From NCBI GenBank assembly GCA_026986235.1, contig JALSOY010000207.1, positions 1-8,604 of the forward strand: 8,604 bases of DNA. Reading direction: 5' to 3'. Shown piece by piece: positions 6,523 to 8,604 of the stretch. Under the pieces are notes generated by a model. That model made no database searches and was not told where the DNA came from. It saw nothing but the letters and a program-made list of their open reading frames with translations. Position numbers and translations under genes: made by a program. The DNA is from Caldifarciminota bacterium (lineage in GTDB: Bacteria > Hydrothermota > Hydrothermia > B15-G9 > WFZT01). Each line of letters begins with the position of its first letter. Positions within the stretch are counted from its first letter, which is position 1.

Positions 6523-6793
6523 GGCCGTAGGTTACTGGAGTTGGATTCGTGAGGTCCCCTTCCCAGGAATAGAGACATCTTATGTGAAAGTATCTGGATG
6601 GCTATGATTATTCTCACCCCCTCCTTGCTCCTCCGCCCCAGGAAGCTACCTGATATTATTGCAATTTAACTTCCAAAAACTCTAAACATAAAAATGCCCT
6701 GTTTTCCCCATGTTCCGAGGATGCACGGGATTTATAGATGGGTAATTTTTTTACATTGTAAAATTTTTTACCAGTGGACCCTCCAGGAGCCTT
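6523..6793. other. Non-coding stretch, no gene recognised
   Basis: No credible open frame on either strand. It holds the 3' flank of the ASCH gene, a C/T-rich tract (about 6616-6641), and a T-rich inverted repeat near 6741-6772. I see no clear GC-hairpin-plus-T terminator after the ASCH gene and no tRNA or known RNA motif. Confidence 0.5.
6741..6772. repeat. AT-rich inverted repeat
   Basis: The core TTTTACATTGTAAAA (6749-6763) is a perfect 7-base inverted repeat around one T, nested within outer GGTAA (6741-6745) and TTACC (6768-6772), with T-runs between. It lies just beyond the stop of the decayed minus-strand gene, so it could have been part of a terminator for either neighbour or a protein-binding site. 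Confidence 0.4.
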
Positions 6794-7376
6794 TTAAGCT
6801 GAGAAAATCTCCTCTATCTTATCAGGGGTCAGTTTTTTCAGAAGTGAACTATCGTCCGGTATAACAATTTTTGCAAGCTCCCTCTTCCTCTCAAGCTTAA
6901 CGCTCTCCTTTGTAAACTTTTCTTCAATCAGCGAGACATATCTGTGAATCTGAATTGGTCGTCCGTTAACCTCTCCCGGTCCTTTTGCATTCCCTTCTTA
7001 TTAAAGAGAGCACTCTGTTGTAAAGTGCCCTCTACTTCTTTTCCATATCCAGCAGGACAACCTGTTCGATTCTCGGCGGTAAGTCCTTCAACACCTTCTC
7101 CGGCGTAAGCGGAAAACCTCCTCAAAACTTTTTTCATCAAAATGGAATAAAAACGACTGGATAAATATGACCGAATCCGGAAGGTAAAGCTCATGTTTCC
7201 TCTCATCTTCAAATAATGTCAGCTCAAAATCAACGGAAGCTGCATCAATTTTCAGTCAAGTTTTACGCTCTCAATCACATAAATCCCGGAACTCATACCT
7301 CTCTGCCTGGTATATGGGCATGTAATACCCATCGGAATTAAGAAATTTCAGGTAGTTAAACTTATAATTTTCCACA
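6794..7376 (-). pseudogene. Decayed gene, probably remains of an SNF2-type helicase
   Basis: Protein-like stretches in three minus-strand frames are joined by frameshifts and stops, so this is a relic. Reading 5' to 3' on the minus strand: YLKFLNSDGYYMPIYQAERY, stopped by TGA; IYVIESVKLD, stopped by TGA; a longer piece including DFELTLFEDERKHELYLP and FDEKSFEEVFRL; then LTPEKVLKDLPPRIEQVV followed by LLDMEKK, an amber codon (7034-7032), and RALYNRVLSLIRRE; then, in another frame, GRPIQIHRYVS, KLERKRELAKIVI and LLKKLTPDKIEEIFS ending at TAA 6796-6794. The pieces from LPPRIEQ on resemble two SNF2 landmarks: the LPPKxE...LSxEQRxLYxxVL segment, where the amber replaces the expected Gln, and the tail after HRIGQ (RPVQIHR, RKRELA, LTxEELxxLF). 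The helicase core between them would have been deleted. The family call rests on my motif recall; the first half I do not recognise. The 5' end is not defined and may reach the GNAT start. Confidence 0.55.
7338..7368 (+). promoter_or_regulatory. Promoter of the GNAT-aldolase operon
   Basis: A perfect TATAAT (7363-7368) ends 8 bases before ATG 7377. The best -35 is TTAAGA (7338-7343, 4 of 6) with a long 19-base spacer. The start point would fall within a few bases of the ATG, so the message is probably leaderless. Confidence 0.6.
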
Positions 7377-7826
7377 ATGACCATAAGAAGAATGATTAAA
7401 AGTGATGTTGACGAAGTTGCCCGCATTGTAGCGGAAACCGGGCTATGGCAGAGGTACGGACTCGACTTTGAAAAAGCGAGATCGAGATTTTTTAAAGGAC
7501 TTGAAAATGGCGCCGAAATTTTCGTTGCCGAGTTAAACGGGGAAATTGCAGGATTTCTCTGGTTCGTTCAAAATGGTGCATTTGACAGAAGTGGATATGT
7601 GGAACTCATTGGGGTTAAGAAGAAATTCAGAAACAGAGGGATTGGCCGAAGACTCATGGAGTTTGCAGAAACCAGGAATGTTGATTCAATTTTCCTCCTC
7701 GTATCCGATTTCAACACAGAAGCACAAAAATTTTATAGGGGCCTCGGATACATAAAAGTCGGGGAGATTAAAGATTATGTGGTTCAGGGGATAACCGAAT
7801 TCATTTTTTACAAAAAAGTGAGGTGA
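7377..7826 (+). CDS. GNAT-family N-acetyltransferase
   Basis: A 149-residue single-domain protein of GNAT fold, expected to move an acetyl group from acetyl-CoA to an amine. Seen: the N-terminal TIRRMIKSDVDEVARI, the beta strand IFVAELNGEIAGFLWF (48-63), motif A with VELIGVKKKFRNRGIGRRLM (the pyrophosphate-binding R-N-R-G-I-G at 85-90), and motif B with NTEAQKFYRGLGY (113-125, Tyr120 as candidate general acid). The substrate cannot be told; RimI-like or small-molecule acetylation are both possible. There is no Shine-Dalgarno; a TATAAT lies 8 bases upstream. Its TGA stop (7824-7826) is embedded in the Shine-Dalgarno of the downstream aldolase gene, whose ATG comes 3 bases later, so the two are co-transcribed and probably translationally coupled. 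Confidence 0.88.
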   Translation: MTIRRMIKSDVDEVARIVAETGLWQRYGLDFEKARSRFFKGLENGAEIFVAELNGEIAGFLWFVQNGAFDRSGYVELIGVKKKFRNRGIGRRLMEFAETRNVDSIFLLVSDFNTEAQKFYRGLGYIKVGEIKDYVVQGITEFIFYKKVR

Positions 7827-7829
7827 GTT

Positions 7830-8604
7830 ATGGGTGATTTCGAAGGAATATTCCCCTATCTGGTTTCACCAGTGGATCATGAAGGTAATGTCAAAAGAGG
7901 TGTTTTAGAAAATTTTATAGACCATCTCGTGGGAACAGGTGTTCACGGGATAACGGTACTCGGCAGCACGGGAGAATTTGCCTACCTCAGCTGGGAGCAG
8001 AAAAAAGAAATCGTGAAAGTGGCCGTCGAGGCAAGCGGGGGCCGTGTGCCTGTGATCGCAGGGGTTTCCCACGCATCGTCCCTTGAGGCAGCAAAACAGG
8101 CAAAGAAATTTGAAAAAATCGGGGTTGATGGCATCCTTGCCATTCTCGACACCTATTTTCCACTAAGTGAAGATCAGATCGTGGATTATTTTAAAACCAT
8201 TGCCGAATCAGTGAATTTGCCACTCGTGATTTACAACAATCCCAGATTTTCAAGAACGGATCTGAGTGTAAATGTAATTGAAAAACTGGCAAAGATCCCG
8301 AACATAGAGTATTTGAAAGACGCATCTGGCAACACTGGAAAACTGCTGACTATCATGAATCGTCTGGGAAACCGAATAAAAATATTCAGTGCATCTGCAA
8401 GTATCCCACTTTCAGTAATGATGTTTGGTGGTGTGGGCTGGATGGCCGGCCCTGCGTGCGTCATTCCCCAACAGGCCGTAAGACTTTACAATCTCGCACG
8501 CCAGAGAAAATGGGACGAGGCGATTGAGCTCCAGAAAAAACTCTGGAGGATAAACGAAGTATTTCAAAAATACGGCCTCGCACCATGCATAAAGGCAGCA
8601 CTCG
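7830..8604 (+). CDS. DapA/NanA-family (class I) aldolase or lyase, partial
   Basis: 258 codons are visible before the window ends; family members are about 290-310 residues, so some 30-50 are missing. These TIM-barrel enzymes form a Schiff base with a 2-oxo acid. Seen: GSTGEFAYLS (45-54), the YNNP motif with Tyr135, and LKDASGN with the Schiff-base Lys163. True dihydrodipicolinate synthase usually has GTTGES and YNVPGRT. Here GSTGEF and YNNPRFSRT point more to a 2-keto-3-deoxy-sugar-acid aldolase or N-acetylneuraminate-lyase-like relative, so I withhold the symbol dapA. The start ATG 7830 follows GAGGTGAG (7820-7827), a strong Shine-Dalgarno that overlaps the stop of the GNAT gene. No other lysine-synthesis gene is visible in the window. 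Confidence 0.9.
   Translation, partial: MGDFEGIFPYLVSPVDHEGNVKRGVLENFIDHLVGTGVHGITVLGSTGEFAYLSWEQKKEIVKVAVEASGGRVPVIAGVSHASSLEAAKQAKKFEKIGVDGILAILDTYFPLSEDQIVDYFKTIAESVNLPLVIYNNPRFSRTDLSVNVIEKLAKIPNIEYLKDASGNTGKLLTIMNRLGNRIKIFSASASIPLSVMMFGGVGWMAGPACVIPQQAVRLYNLARQRKWDEAIELQKKLWRINEVFQKYGLAPCIKAAL

Noticed and set aside
6928..7212. 94-codon minus-strand frame
   Set aside because: It runs through one frame of the decayed gene; recognisable protein pieces jump between frames across it, so it is not an intact gene.
7830..8604. Naming the aldolase dapA
   Set aside because: GSTGEF and YNNPRFSRT differ from the usual dihydrodipicolinate synthase motifs, and no lysine-pathway neighbour is visible.

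Overview
This window looks like bacterial chromosome from an organism outside the well-studied groups, possibly a thermophile. The bacterial evidence is a tRNA gene with an encoded CCA end, -35/-10 promoters of sigma-70 type, and Fpg/Nei and DapA-family enzymes. The thermophile guess rests only on Lys/Glu-rich proteins and an archaeal-looking TmcA. I cannot name the phylum.

Layout. (1) 1-1017, minus strand: the N-terminal 339 codons of an AAA-type ATPase with helical (TPR-like) repeats, running off the left edge. (2) 1071-1300: an array of short G/C-rich palindromes between this gene and the next transcription unit. (3) 1326-3087, plus strand: a near-consensus promoter, tRNA-Asp(GUC), then proC and an Fpg/Nei DNA glycosylase gene, packed so tightly that one transcript is likely. 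proC appears to lack one base just after its ATG. (4) 3198-3797, plus: a Uma2-family nuclease gene, overlapping tail to tail with (5) 3789-6131, minus: a 780-residue tRNA cytidine acetyltransferase (TmcA). (6) 6148-6522, plus: a small ASCH-domain protein transcribed divergently from tmcA across a 16-bp gap in which the two -10 boxes overlap. (7) 6523-7376: no intact gene; 6523-6793 is unexplained, and 6794-7376 holds a decayed minus-strand gene with traces of an SNF2-type helicase. (8) 7377 to the right edge, plus: a GNAT acetyltransferase gene followed by a DapA/NanA-family aldolase gene, cut by the window end.

Two themes stand out. First, every gene that seems to start its own transcript has a -10-like box ending only 6-9 bases before its start codon, which implies leaderless mRNAs. 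The operon-internal genes proC and the aldolase gene instead carry Shine-Dalgarno sequences. Second, a writer of N4-acetylcytidine (TmcA) shares a promoter region with an ASCH protein. ASCH is the fold of the E. coli ac4C amidohydrolase YqfB, but the catalytic Thr of YqfB is not present here.
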